Shown here piece by piece: positions 1 to 9,383 of a DNA stretch of 64,000 nt. The DNA lies in NCBI GenBank assembly GCA_029269125.1, contig JARHXX010000001.1, positions 62,001 through 126,000 on the forward strand, given 5' to 3'. The DNA is from Kiritimatiellaeota bacterium B1221 (GTDB taxonomy: Bacteria > Verrucomicrobiota > Kiritimatiellia > SS1-B-03-39 > UBA6053). Positions within the stretch are counted from its first letter, which is position 1. Every line of letters begins with the position of its first letter. The notes below the pieces were generated by a model. It worked only from the letters and a program-made list of their open reading frames with translations. It was not told the origin of the DNA and did no database searches. The position numbers and the translations under genes are program-made.

Positions 1-1131
1 CTGGCTCATCCACGAACTGATATGAAGACCGGCGTGACCAAGTGCGGCAAATGTAAGATACCCTGCACTCATACGAATAACTTCAGCATCATCGCTGAAA
101 ATTGCCGAAATCAAGGGCGCGGCCGGAAGCATCACCAAAAAAGTACAACCCGCATATACCAAAGCAAATCGAATACTGATACGTCGCGTTTCCTGTACCC
201 GGCCATAGGCTTGCGCACCAAAATTTTGCCCCACAAATGGAACGATCGCCATGGCATAAGACATCGCAATCATAAACACAATCATCTCAATCCGTGTACC
301 CGTCGCCATCGCAGCCACCGCACTTACCCCGCCGACGCCCGCGGCGAGTCGAATATAAAACCCCTGCGCCACCGGAGTTAATGCCTGCGTGAAGGCTGCG
401 GGAATTCCCAACTGAATAATCGTTTTCCATGACTGAAGTGTATGTCGGAAATTCGCGGGCTTCCAGTCGATCAGATGATGTTTAAAATGCAAAAGCAGCA
501 ACGACGCGCCCGCGCCGGTCCCCCTCGCAATCACTGTGGCAATGGCCGCACCTTTGATACCAAACGCCGGAATAGGTCCCCATCCGAAGATAAGTATATA
601 ATCTAAAATCACATTGACCATGGCGCAGACAATCATCACCACCACCGGGCGCACCATATCCCCGGCCGCCCTCAGGCAGCTGTCACTCACCGGTGGTAAA
701 ATCGCAAACACCGCGCCCATAAACCACACCTGCATGTACCCTTCCACCAGTTCTAAAACATGACCCTTTGCACCCAGAACAGTAAAAACAGGGGTAATCA
801 AAAAATACCCTCCCGCACTGACCACTAAAGTACCGAGGATGGTCAACACCAGTCCGTCACTGACCGTCCGGCGCGCCAGCGGAAGATTTCCTGCCCCCAA
901 CGCACGGGAAATAATCGAGGCCGCCCCGGTAGAAAACCCGATCGAAAGCGCCCCCACAATCATCACCACTGAAAAAGTAAACCCCATTGCCGCCAACTCC
1001 TCCGTCCCCAGACGGGACACAAAAAAAGTATCGGTGAGATTAAACACCATCATGGCGAATGTGCCCGCAATGGTGGGCAGGGTCAAACGTAACAGATGTG
1101 CCTTCACATCTCCTGAAAGTAATTTACTCAA
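1..1131 (-). CDS. MATE-family multidrug efflux transporter (C-terminus beyond window)
   Basis: Cation-coupled drug/toxin exporter of the inner membrane. The reverse strand stays open from a TTG at 1131 to the window edge (377 codons; the family is usually about 450 aa), so the last helices are missing. The N-terminus has the MATE hallmark: a short leader, then a TLPTIAGTFAMMVFNLTDTF-like first helix, SRLGTEELAAMGF, and a second helix with IGFSTGAASIISRALGAG. The TTG overlaps the TGA of the RND gene upstream (TTGA), and a GAGGGGG stretch lies just before it. An in-frame GTG eight codons on is a less likely start. It closes a TetR/OMF/MFP/RND run and is probably translationally coupled to the RND pump. 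Family assignment is firm; the substrate is unknown. Confidence 0.88.
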   Translation of the reverse strand, partial: MSKLLSGDVKAHLLRLTLPTIAGTFAMMVFNLTDTFFVSRLGTEELAAMGFTFSVVMIVGALSIGFSTGAASIISRALGAGNLPLARRTVSDGLVLTILGTLVVSAGGYFLITPVFTVLGAKGHVLELVEGYMQVWFMGAVFAILPPVSDSCLRAAGDMVRPVVVMIVCAMVNVILDYILIFGWGPIPAFGIKGAAIATVIARGTGAGASLLLLHFKHHLIDWKPANFRHTLQSWKTIIQLGIPAAFTQALTPVAQGFYIRLAAGVGGVSAVAAMATGTRIEMIVFMIAMSYAMAIVPFVGQNFGAQAYGRVQETRRISIRFALVYAGCTFLVMLPAAPLISAIFSDDAEVIRMSAGYLTFAALGHAGLHISSWMSQ

Positions 1132-4100
1132 TGGGACCCCCTCTTCCGTAAAGAGGTGACATCGTCAATCACCATGTACAAACAGGGCACCAGTAACAGC
1201 GCAATAAAGGTGGCAAACAAAATCCCGAATCCGAGTGAAATCGCCATGGGAATAAGAAATTTCGCCTGGCGGGAGGTTTCCAAAATCATCGGCATCAATC
1301 CGCCAAAAGTGGTGAGCGTCGTAAGTAAAATCGGCCGAAACCGTTGGATACCCGCGGAGATCACGGCATCGTGGGTACTCGCATGGTGGGCACGTCGCTC
1401 ATTGGCAAAACTGATAAGCACCAATGCATCATTGACCACTACCCCGCTGAGTGCCAGCATCCCAATAACCCCCATCATGGTCATTTCATAGCCTAAGAGC
1501 AAGTGACCGAAAATAGCACCAATGATCCCGAAAGGAATCGAGGCCATCACGATCAGGGGCTGGGAATAACTCTTAAAAGGAATCGCCAACAGCGCATAAA
1601 TCGCGAGCAAAACCAACGGCAGGGTAATCGCCATACTCCCAAAACTGTCACGCTGCTCGGCAGTGTGTCCTTCGTAACTGTAATCCAATCCGGGGTACTG
1701 CTCCAACAAATGCGGAAAGTACTCGGCATCTAATTTCGCCATGACTTCCCCGGCTTTGGACTTTGGACGTACATCCGCGGTCATCGTGAGCGTACGCACG
1801 CCATTACGTCGATTGATAGTGGTATATGAAGTGCCGATTTCGGTGTCCACCACATCCGCGAGCATCACCTCTCCCCCATCAGGAGTGCGCAAAATAAAGT
1901 TTTCAAAATGATACATCCGGGTGCGTTCGGCTTCGGGAAGTCGCACCATTACTTTCACCTCATTGCGACCGCGTTGCTGACGCAGCACTTCAGTCCCTTC
2001 AAATGCGGCCCGCACCTGCTGGCCAATATCATTTGCGGAAAGACCCAGGCGGATGGCTTCGGGTTTGAGCGTGAAATCGAATTGAGGTTTCCCATCTTCA
2101 ACCCCGTTATTTATATCTTGAACCAAGCTGTAGGACTCCAACTCTTTTTCCAGTTCCAGTGCCGCACTTTCCAAAGTATCCACATTGGCGTGACGCAACT
2201 CAATTGACAGCGCGGCCCCGCTTCCGGGCCCCCCTTCATCTGCGGCATAGCGAATAAACCGGACGCCGGGGATCTCCCCTACTTTCTCACGCCAGGCCGC
2301 CACAAAGGCTTCAGTGCCCATGATGGGATCACGGATTTCCGGGTCGGCCAAAAAGACCTGCACTTGTGTCGTATGACTACCACTTCTACCCGTGTCCGCA
2401 AAGATGCCTTCGACCAACTCGGGGTGCCCGGTTTCTTCCAGAACCGCTTCCGCAGCCCGAATCAGTTTAGTAGCCACCGCTTCGGTCTGTTCAACCGGGG
2501 TTCCGAAAGGCAAAGTGGCGGAAGCTTTCGCATAATCCGACTCTACCGAAGTAAACAACGAAAAGCCCATCCGTCCACTCGCCCAATATCCTCCGACAAG
2601 GATCAACAATCCGAGGGCGGCTGACACCAGCACGTACCGGTAAGACAAACAAAAATCGAGGAAGGGTCCGTACCGGGTAACCACCCAGTTTCTGAATGCG
2701 TGACTGAATCGCTGTTGGGCGCGATGAAGCATACCAAACACCCCTCGGGGTTCCCGGGACCGCACATGACTTAAATGCGCAGGCAAAATGTAAAGACTCT
2801 CCACCCAGGAAATGACAAATACCGAAATGACCACGACCGGAAGCATCCCCATGACCCTCCCCAGCATTCCCGGAAGAAGGATCAAGGGAATGAAGGCCAC
2901 AATATTGGTCAGAATACTGAACCCAACCGGCGCCCCGACTTCGCCGGCCCCCATCACGGCCGCCTGCTGGGGATCGATGCCCTCCTGCTGATAGTGGTAG
3001 ACATTCTCCCCCACCACAATCGCATCATCAACCACTATGCCCAGCGCGACAATAAACGCAAACATCGTGATCATATTGATCGAAAGACCGGTCAGCGGCA
3101 TAATCAGCATACAACCCAAAAAGGAAATGGGAATCCCCATCATCACCCAAAAAGCCAAACGCATTTCAAGGAAAAACCCCAACACCAATAACACCAGCAC
3201 CAGCCCCATTGCCCCGTTGCGAATCAGCAAATTCGCTCGTTGCGAAAAGACCTCGGTATGGTCATTTAAGATCGAGATTTCAATTCCTTCGGGAAGCTGC
3301 TCATTAATTTGCGGGAGAATCTCCGCGATGGTTTCCGCGATCAGGGAAGGCGTCTGATCTCCCACCCGGTAAATATCCAGCATGATCGCGGGTTTCCCAT
3401 TATAGCTGGCGGAACGATCTGAATCTTCAAATCCATCCACCACCGTCGCAATAGATCCAAGCGTGAGCAGTGTGCCATCTTCAGATGCCAGAACCGGCGC
3501 TTCCGCAAAATCCACACCGTAATCCCGCCGTTCCTGCATACGCAGCAGCGTTTCCCCGCTGTCCGTTTTAATCCCGCCCCCGGAGATCTCCCGTGACTGG
3601 GTTTTGATAGATGCCGCGAGGCCGGCATGATCCAAATTGTAGCGGCGCAATTCTTCCTGGGAGACTTCAATACTAATTTCCAAATCCCGGGTACCGGTCA
3701 GTTCCACCTGGGTAATACCTTCACTTTGCAACAGGCGGTCACGAACCTGTTCCGCAAGATTGCGCAAGTTCATTTCGCTGGTCTCACCGAACAGCACCAA
3801 AGACATCACATCCCGTTTTCGAGCGGCCAAAGCCACCACCGGACTTTCAGCCCCGTCGGGAAACGTGGTAATGCGATCAATCTCGCTCTTGATGTCCTGG
3901 TAAACTTTGACCCGGTCCACCCCTTCCATCAGCTCTGCCGAAATGGTGGCCGACCCTTCAGAAGCCACTGACGTGACCTCTTCAATTCCCTCCAGCCCCC
4001 GCACAGCCTCCTCCACAACCAGGCAAACACTTTGCTCCATTTCTTCAGGGGTCCCCCCGGAATATGAAATGCTAATGGTCACCATATCCGTGGTGATATC

Positions 4101-4238
4101 CGGCATCACTTCCTGGGTTAAGGTACTAAAAGAAGCCACTCCTCCCACTAAAAATAATGCCATCAACAGGTTGGCCGCCACCGGATTTTTCACCATCCAG
4201 GCAATAGGCCCTTTCGCCGCTTTCATAAAAGTATTCAT
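1128..4238 (-). CDS. RND-family efflux transporter permease (AcrB/MdtB-like)
   Basis: Inner-membrane proton-driven pump subunit of a tripartite efflux system. About 1036 aa, normal for the HAE/AcrB family. It opens with the typical cytoplasmic helix and KNPVAANLLMALFLVGG TM1, then a large periplasmic loop. TM4 carries the family's twin aspartates in GIVVDDAIVVGENVYHY, and the second half repeats this as GVVVNDALVLISFANERR. GTG at 4241 and ATG at 4238 are adjacent possible starts; GGAG lies 8 bases before the ATG, so I prefer that one. The adaptor gene stops immediately upstream and the MATE start overlaps the stop, so the genes are co-transcribed. Substrate range cannot be read from the sequence. 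Confidence 0.95.
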   Translation of the reverse strand: MNTFMKAAKGPIAWMVKNPVAANLLMALFLVGGVASFSTLTQEVMPDITTDMVTISISYSGGTPEEMEQSVCLVVEEAVRGLEGIEEVTSVASEGSATISAELMEGVDRVKVYQDIKSEIDRITTFPDGAESPVVALAARKRDVMSLVLFGETSEMNLRNLAEQVRDRLLQSEGITQVELTGTRDLEISIEVSQEELRRYNLDHAGLAASIKTQSREISGGGIKTDSGETLLRMQERRDYGVDFAEAPVLASEDGTLLTLGSIATVVDGFEDSDRSASYNGKPAIMLDIYRVGDQTPSLIAETIAEILPQINEQLPEGIEISILNDHTEVFSQRANLLIRNGAMGLVLVLLVLGFFLEMRLAFWVMMGIPISFLGCMLIMPLTGLSINMITMFAFIVALGIVVDDAIVVGENVYHYQQEGIDPQQAAVMGAGEVGAPVGFSILTNIVAFIPLILLPGMLGRVMGMLPVVVISVFVISWVESLYILPAHLSHVRSREPRGVFGMLHRAQQRFSHAFRNWVVTRYGPFLDFCLSYRYVLVSAALGLLILVGGYWASGRMGFSLFTSVESDYAKASATLPFGTPVEQTEAVATKLIRAAEAVLEETGHPELVEGIFADTGRSGSHTTQVQVFLADPEIRDPIMGTEAFVAAWREKVGEIPGVRFIRYAADEGGPGSGAALSIELRHANVDTLESAALELEKELESYSLVQDINNGVEDGKPQFDFTLKPEAIRLGLSANDIGQQVRAAFEGTEVLRQQRGRNEVKVMVRLPEAERTRMYHFENFILRTPDGGEVMLADVVDTEIGTSYTTINRRNGVRTLTMTADVRPKSKAGEVMAKLDAEYFPHLLEQYPGLDYSYEGHTAEQRDSFGSMAITLPLVLLAIYALLAIPFKSYSQPLIVMASIPFGIIGAIFGHLLLGYEMTMMGVIGMLALSGVVVNDALVLISFANERRAHHASTHDAVISAGIQRFRPILLTTLTTFGGLMPMILETSRQAKFLIPMAISLGFGILFATFIALLLVPCLYMVIDDVTSLRKRGSH

Positions 4239-4241
4239 CAC

Positions 4242-5441
4242 TTACACTCCAGCCGGGGCTTTTGGTTCATCCTGACGTTTTTCCTGAGCCTGACGGGCTT
4301 CTCCCGCCTTCCGCAGTTGCATCCCCTCCACCGCGGCAGTGATTTCCGTGGTGATCAATTCCATCCCCCCGGCCCCTTCGACCCGAACCAAAACGTGGTC
4401 TTCATAAGACTGTAAAAGTTCCACCGGAAATATCCGCAACTTGCGTTCGGCATCCATCATCCACACCACATTTCCATCATGCAAATATTTCCGTGGAATA
4501 AGTGAAGATTTCTCGGCAAACTCCCCCGTGATGCGAATACGAACCGATTCATTCAGCAGCAACGGCCGTCCCCATGACGCATGATAGGGGGCATCAACCG
4601 TCAACAGGATTTGCGCCATTCGGCCGGTTTCCGTGAGCTCCGGTAATAAACGATAGGTTTGGGCCGGCCGGGTGCTTCCATCCGACAGCATCACTTCAGC
4701 CGCATACGGTTCCACCCCGAGCTTCGGCACCGATTCAAGGGAACGAAGCGGAACGGAGGCACGAATGAAATACCGGTCAGTGGCCGCCAATTCAACCAAA
4801 GTACCGGAAGACTGGGCAAAGTCCCCAATCCCCGCATCCACCGACACCACCACCGCATCATACGGCGCAAGAATTCGGGTCCGGAGAAGATTCTTTTTGG
4901 CACTTTCCAATGAAAGCTCCGCACTTTTCACCGTTGCCTCCGCCACCTTTAACTGCGGCTCGCGCAACATGAGATCCCGATATGAATCACTGACATCCCC
5001 CCCCATCAGTTCCAGCTCGTTACGCACCACATCCTGTTGACCTTCCTCGATGCGGTAATTGCTTTGTGCCGTGAGCAAATCCGCCTCGGCTTTGGCCACC
5101 GCAAGTTCATAATCCACCGATTCAATTTCAATCAATACCTCACCCTTTTTGATCCGGGTCCCTTCCACGAGATTCGATGAAACGGCTGTAATACGTCCAC
5201 TCACTTCCGCTTGCAACACAGCCGTTTTATCCCCAATCACCGTTCCCAAAACATCCAGATGTACCGCCTGATCCGCGATGGGCAGTGCCACCGTCTCCAC
5301 CACGGGCACCATCGCAGACATCGAACGCCGACGTTCGGCTTCGGGTTTGCTTTTGAGTAGAGCCCGCGCACCCAAAATCCCACCTGTCAGTAAGACCAGT
5401 GCAATGACAATTGAGAGAAGTCGGTTCATTGATTTTTTCAT
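4242..5441 (-). CDS. RND efflux periplasmic adaptor (HlyD/AcrA-type membrane fusion protein)
   Basis: Bridges the RND pump and the outer-membrane channel in the periplasm. 399 aa with an N-terminal membrane anchor (residues about 8-28), then a lipoyl/barrel-sandwich half (LQAEVSGRITAVSSNLVEGT, then KKGEVLIEIESVDYE), an alpha-helical hairpin of about 100 residues, the second lipoyl half (APYDAVVVSVDAGIGDFA) and a beta-barrel/membrane-proximal region. The ATG shares one base with the stop of the OMF gene (TAATG), with GGAGG a few bases before it. The charged C-terminal tail (QAQEKRQDEPKAP) is ordinary for the family. Second structural gene of the efflux operon. Confidence 0.93.
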   Translation of the reverse strand: MKKSMNRLLSIVIALVLLTGGILGARALLKSKPEAERRRSMSAMVPVVETVALPIADQAVHLDVLGTVIGDKTAVLQAEVSGRITAVSSNLVEGTRIKKGEVLIEIESVDYELAVAKAEADLLTAQSNYRIEEGQQDVVRNELELMGGDVSDSYRDLMLREPQLKVAEATVKSAELSLESAKKNLLRTRILAPYDAVVVSVDAGIGDFAQSSGTLVELAATDRYFIRASVPLRSLESVPKLGVEPYAAEVMLSDGSTRPAQTYRLLPELTETGRMAQILLTVDAPYHASWGRPLLLNESVRIRITGEFAEKSSLIPRKYLHDGNVVWMMDAERKLRIFPVELLQSYEDHVLVRVEGAGGMELITTEITAAVEGMQLRKAGEARQAQEKRQDEPKAPAGV

Positions 5442-6817
5442 TATTTTTCCTCCGGGAGTGTAGACCAGTCCCCCCCTAGGGAACGGTAGAGTTGAATACG
5501 GGTTGAGAGCAGATCCATGCGGGCATTGACCATGGTAATTTCCAGATCCTCACGGGCCACGATGGCAGTAAGCGTGTCGAGATACGTAATGATTCCGCGC
5601 TGATAACGGCGAATCGATTCGGCTTCACTCTTCTGGGCTGCCACATACTGTTTTTGAAGCGCGGCCAAATACGCGGCCTGAAATTTTTCATTGCTCAGTG
5701 CATCTTCCACTTCACCAATGGCCTCCAGCACTGACAAACGATACGCTGCGATCCGTTCACGTGAAACCGCCAAAGTTCGTTCAACCTCCGTCTTCCGTGC
5801 GCCCCCATCCATCAACGGTGCAAGTAGATTTGCGGCCAAGTTTGAAACCCAGTCATCAAACAAATCTTCAAAGCCTTCGCCATTCGTATACACGGAACCT
5901 CGAAGCGACAGCGTGGGAAGCCGTGCCGCCCTGGCCGCTCCGACCGACCAGTCCGAAGAAACCAATGCAAGCCGTGCCGATTGAATATCCGGTCGGTTTT
6001 CCAACAAATTCACCGGCAATCCGGCAGACGGTTGCGGTGGAAGCGCCGGCAGGTCTTCAACCTCTAACCCCAGGCCCTGCCCCGGAATCTGCCCCAATAA
6101 CAAGGCGATGGCATTTTCCGTATTCTGAATTTGCGCACGAACCGGAGGAAGCTTCGCTTCATCCGCAGCGACCAACTGCCTTTGCTGCAGAAGATCAAGA
6201 ACCGTGGATTGCCCCGAGTGATAGCGCCGTTCGATTGCCTGTAACTTTTTAAGGTTGGACTGCTGCTGACTCTCATAAACCGCCAGAGTTTCTTTCTGCG
6301 TCAACCAGGTAAAATATTGCGTAGCCACTTCAGCAGACAAGGTCATGGCAGCCGTTTGCAAATCAAAGGATGTCGCCTCCCAGGTAGCAAGGGCCGCATT
6401 TTCAGTTGAAGCTATCCGCCCCCACAAATCGAGTTCATACCCTGCGGTCAGCCCCAGCGATGCTGTTCGGGCCGTCGCTCCATCCGAGCGCGTCGCAGCG
6501 TAGTCAAGGTCGCCATCCAACTGTATCCCCCCTTCAGCGCCGGCCAGACGGGCAGCCGCCGCACTCTGCTGCAGGCGGGCAACAGCCTGTTCCAGCGTGA
6601 GGTTTCCTGCAAAAGCTTTGTCCATCAACTGATTCAGCTGGGGAGAAGCAAAGCTTTTCCACCACGCAGCCTGGAGCTCTACCGAACCAGATGCCGAACC
6701 AAAAGCCTCCGGAATTTGCGCCTCCACCACATTTCCCCGTTCAGGTTCAAAAGTGGTGCAAGCCGTCATCCCTCCCAATAAAACCCCCAAAGATACCGAA
6801 CCTAAAACCGCTTTCAT
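5441..6817 (-). CDS. Outer-membrane efflux lipoprotein (NodT/TolC-type OMF)
   Basis: Outer-membrane exit duct of the tripartite pump. The likely start gives 458 aa beginning MKAVLGSVSLGVLLGG with a lipobox-like MTAC (Cys20), so it should be a lipidated OMF of the NodT type. A longer in-frame extension exists but would overlap tetR and bury the signal peptide. Two OEP repeats are visible, each with long helices: LEQAVARLQQSAAAARLAGA, then NRPDIQSARLALVSSDWSVGAARAARLPTL in the first half, and the IAAYRLSVLEAIGEVEDALSN helix in the second. The ATG overlaps the tetR stop (ATGA), which couples its translation to the regulator. Confidence 0.93.
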   Translation of the reverse strand: MKAVLGSVSLGVLLGGMTACTTFEPERGNVVEAQIPEAFGSASGSVELQAAWWKSFASPQLNQLMDKAFAGNLTLEQAVARLQQSAAAARLAGAEGGIQLDGDLDYAATRSDGATARTASLGLTAGYELDLWGRIASTENAALATWEATSFDLQTAAMTLSAEVATQYFTWLTQKETLAVYESQQQSNLKKLQAIERRYHSGQSTVLDLLQQRQLVAADEAKLPPVRAQIQNTENAIALLLGQIPGQGLGLEVEDLPALPPQPSAGLPVNLLENRPDIQSARLALVSSDWSVGAARAARLPTLSLRGSVYTNGEGFEDLFDDWVSNLAANLLAPLMDGGARKTEVERTLAVSRERIAAYRLSVLEAIGEVEDALSNEKFQAAYLAALQKQYVAAQKSEAESIRRYQRGIITYLDTLTAIVAREDLEITMVNARMDLLSTRIQLYRSLGGDWSTLPEEK

Positions 6818-7476
6818 GCTTTTGACTCCATGCTGAGAATCAAGTCCCGCGTGGCCAACAACCCGCCTATCGCAAAGGCCTCTAATTGACAAATCAGCTC
6901 AGCGGGATCTTCAAATTCCGGTAATCGGTTTTTGGGACCTTTTCCCATGGCGGGATTCTGGGATTTTTGACGGCCGACATTGAGAAAAATATGGACGCCC
7001 ATAAAATTATGCACTGCGAGCTTCAACTGATCTCCCGTGCAGGCAGAACCGAGAAGCTGCTTGATCGCGGCGGTCACCAGCTCATGATGCGGCTTTAAAT
7101 AGGTGATAAAAATTTCTTCGTGTAACTCGGTATGTTCTCCCATCTCCCGGTGGAGCAATCGGGGAAGCCGACCCGCAAATCCGTTATCCAGAATATTTTC
7201 AATACGGGAACGAAGATAAACCCGTAACCAAGTCTCAACCCCCGGCTCTTCATAATCTTCCGTAAGCGGCTGCCGGCGGGCCTCTTCTTCAAACAAGTAG
7301 GACCACACTTCCCGGTAAAGATTCAGCTTGTCACCAAAATGATAATTCACGGCGGCAATATTTGCATCCGCGGCCTCACAAATCTCCGCCACCGTGGTTT
7401 CCCGATATCCTTTCATCGAAAAGATCTCGCTCGCCGCATCGACAAGCCGTTCTTTGGTGTTATGAGCTGAAGTCAT
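6814..7476 (-). CDS. TetR-family transcriptional regulator (CerR/YbiH-like)
   Basis: Probable local repressor of the efflux operon it heads. 220 aa. The N-terminal HTH (residues 6-52) shows the TetR signature: TKERLVDAASEIFSMKGYRE, TTVAEICEAADANIAAVNYHFG, then YREVW. The C-terminal ligand/dimer domain resembles the CerR type (RLLHREMGEHTELHEE, then YLKPHHELV). It is first in the transcription unit and overlaps the OMF start by four bases, so it is autoregulated if it binds its own promoter. A perfect palindrome and a good -35/-10 pair lie directly upstream. The inducer is unknown, though a substrate of the pump is the usual case. Confidence 0.92.
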   Translation of the reverse strand: MTSAHNTKERLVDAASEIFSMKGYRETTVAEICEAADANIAAVNYHFGDKLNLYREVWSYLFEEEARRQPLTEDYEEPGVETWLRVYLRSRIENILDNGFAGRLPRLLHREMGEHTELHEEIFITYLKPHHELVTAAIKQLLGSACTGDQLKLAVHNFMGVHIFLNVGRQKSQNPAMGKGPKNRLPEFEDPAELICQLEAFAIGGLLATRDLILSMESKA

Positions 7477-7495
7477 AATTTTAAATCCTTATTTC

Positions 7496-7551
7496 AAATG
7501 ATCATTTTAATTATCCGTTTCGTTACATAATTCATTCCTGAGCAATGTCAA
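7496..7551 (-). promoter_or_regulatory. Probable promoter and TetR operator of the efflux operon
   Basis: On the minus strand, TTGACA (7551-7546) and TATGTA (7529-7524) are separated by 16 bases, a good sigma-70-type pair. Downstream, where the transcript should begin, lies the perfect 12-bp palindrome AAATGATCATTT (7496-7507), 20 bases before the tetR start. A palindrome at that position fits an operator for the divergent-free TetR gene. The promoter elements are read directly; binding by this TetR is inference. Confidence 0.55.
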
Positions 7552-7729
7552 TGGATTTTCTTTCCCAACCTGGGCGGCATACATTTCTCAGCACTTGAAT
7601 TTTGCGTAACCCAAGTGCTTTCGACCTCAGATCACCGACCTGGAGACCGTCGAGCTCTTACCTGAGTACGGTTTTCACACCTGGAACAGGTTCAAATCGA
7701 TACCTGCAAAAACACTGTAATTCCGGAAG
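7552..7729. other. Gene-free gap between efflux operon and FAD monooxygenase
   Basis: No convincing coding frame. The segment lies upstream of the tetR promoter and downstream of the monooxygenase stop. One stretch (7689-7698) resembles a tRNA T-loop, but no acceptor or anticodon stems can be built around it. I see no clear terminator hairpin with a T tract. Confidence 0.5.
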
Positions 7730-9181
7730 TCATCCGCCATGATCTTCCTTCCGGCACCGGCCTCTGGTTTCATCCCCTTCCTGAAGTACACTTTTGGAAT
7801 GAAGAAACCCGGCAGCTTCTGCGGACCCTCTCACTTTCACCGCCGAGCGTTCTAACATTTCTGATTCAAATTCGGTCAAAACACGCTCTCTGATCCCGGC
7901 CTCGCGCCATTTCGATTTGGGTCCGCAGCCTATAGCAATCCCCCGGGCCAGTGATAACGCATCCAGCAAAGCTTGATTCGCGCCCTGCCCTTTAAAGGGA
8001 CTCATCGGATGGGCCGCATCGCCAAGCAGCGTTACCTGCGGCTCCTTCTTTAACATCTCCGGATCCAGTAACGCCCGGTCATAAACCGGATATCCAGAAA
8101 TCCGGCTCGCCTTTGTCGCTGACATAATCTGCGGAACGGGATCGTGCCACTGCGTTCGGCGACACGCTTCCTCCTTCAGAGCTTGAGCGCCTTCGTCACT
8201 CAAAGCCCTGGCCTCAGCTTCAGACATGGGAAAACTTAACTGCCACATCACCCCCCCCGGTGCAAAGGGCATCATATAGATCCGCTCATGACCATTGGCC
8301 GTTTGAAAAACAGTTTTAGAATCGAGCAAAGGATTTTCCAGTCCATCCAGATCTGCCAAGGGACAAATCCCCAGGATCACAATGCAGCCCAGGTAGCGCA
8401 AGGGGGTCGCGGCCTCACCCACCAATAACTTTCTCACCGTGCTCCGAATTCCATCCGCTCCCACCACCAAATCCGCTTGGGCAAGCTGCTCCTCCCCATC
8501 AACTTGAAAACGTAAATTCATCCCTCCCCCTTCAGCCTGTTCATATCCCATAAACTGATGCCCCCACTGAACCACATCCTGCCCCCCAAGTTGCTTAAGC
8601 AACTCCAAGCGCAAAGACTGCCGCGCAATATGTACATTTTTCCGCTTTGAAGTGGGTTTCACTCCCGACGCCAGCCACTTTCGACTTCCCCATTCGCCGA
8701 TCACTTTTCCCTCCGGAGTATGGACGACATGCCGGGTGGAATACATTTCCTCTTGCAACGAAAGAATCCCCAAGGCCGCAACCGCCTTGCTTGCCTGTTG
8801 CAAGGTGAGGCCATAGCCCTGAGACCGTGAGGCAAAATCGCGGTCCCGCTCATAAAGCGTAAACGGAATCCCCCGATGCAGACAAGCCACGGCCAGCGCC
8901 ACTCCGCCAATTCCTCCGCCAATTATCGCAACCCGGGGAAAATTTCCGGTATCCGGCACTGGCGGCGCTGCACACGGAACCAATCCCGTCCCCCCACAAT
9001 CTAAACAGGCATAGGGATGCCCTTTGGGACGAGCGGGCGGCTCTCCTTTGCCCTGTTTTTTTTCATATTCGGCCAGTTCTTTCTGGTAACGAAGCCGTAC
9101 TTTCTTGCGAAGCTTGCGGATCCGTTTACCCCGTCCCCGACAGACCTCACAGGTTTTCCAGTTCTGCTTCGGGTTCGTCAT
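7730..9181 (-). CDS. FAD-dependent monooxygenase with N-terminal CxxCxGxG zinc-finger-like module
   Basis: Predicted flavoprotein hydroxylase of the salicylate/p-hydroxybenzoate hydroxylase group, using NAD(P)H and O2. 483 aa. Residues 83-110 form the FAD Rossmann motif (VAIIGGGIGGVALA); GADGIRSTVRK follows mid-protein and GDAAHPMSPFKGQGANQAL near residue 390, both family marks for FAD/NADPH binding. What is unusual is the first 70 residues: CEVCRGRGKR (Cys11/Cys14) and CLDCGGTG (Cys59/Cys62), the DnaJ-type zinc-finger motif, separated by a very basic helix rich in Lys/Arg. This could be a metal-binding or protein-contact module. It stands alone, with a long gap on either side. The aromatic substrate is unknown. 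Confidence 0.85.
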   Translation of the reverse strand: MTNPKQNWKTCEVCRGRGKRIRKLRKKVRLRYQKELAEYEKKQGKGEPPARPKGHPYACLDCGGTGLVPCAAPPVPDTGNFPRVAIIGGGIGGVALAVACLHRGIPFTLYERDRDFASRSQGYGLTLQQASKAVAALGILSLQEEMYSTRHVVHTPEGKVIGEWGSRKWLASGVKPTSKRKNVHIARQSLRLELLKQLGGQDVVQWGHQFMGYEQAEGGGMNLRFQVDGEEQLAQADLVVGADGIRSTVRKLLVGEAATPLRYLGCIVILGICPLADLDGLENPLLDSKTVFQTANGHERIYMMPFAPGGVMWQLSFPMSEAEARALSDEGAQALKEEACRRTQWHDPVPQIMSATKASRISGYPVYDRALLDPEMLKKEPQVTLLGDAAHPMSPFKGQGANQALLDALSLARGIAIGCGPKSKWREAGIRERVLTEFESEMLERSAVKVRGSAEAAGFLHSKSVLQEGDETRGRCRKEDHGG

Positions 9182-9383
9182 CTGTTACAGGGCTCCCAAA
9201 CGATTCGTTCTCTCTCCATCCAGACTCCGGCTTTCACCTGCAGGAACGAAGGCCGAAACATCATATAGGTCCCCCCAAATAAAAAGACACAAAGTATAAA
9301 AAAGCCCAACTGGATCCATTTTATTATTTTGAATAAAATTTTTAGATATTTTGGCATGGCAGGTTTAATGTCGTGAATCGCAG

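Noticed and set aside
22-381. Short plus-strand open frame at the window start
   Set aside because: It is antisense to the MATE transporter, which reads through the same interval on the minus strand with clear helices.
7689-7698. GGTTCAAATC, like a tRNA T-loop
   Set aside because: No flanking stems, anticodon arm or CCA-proximal acceptor pairing could be built.
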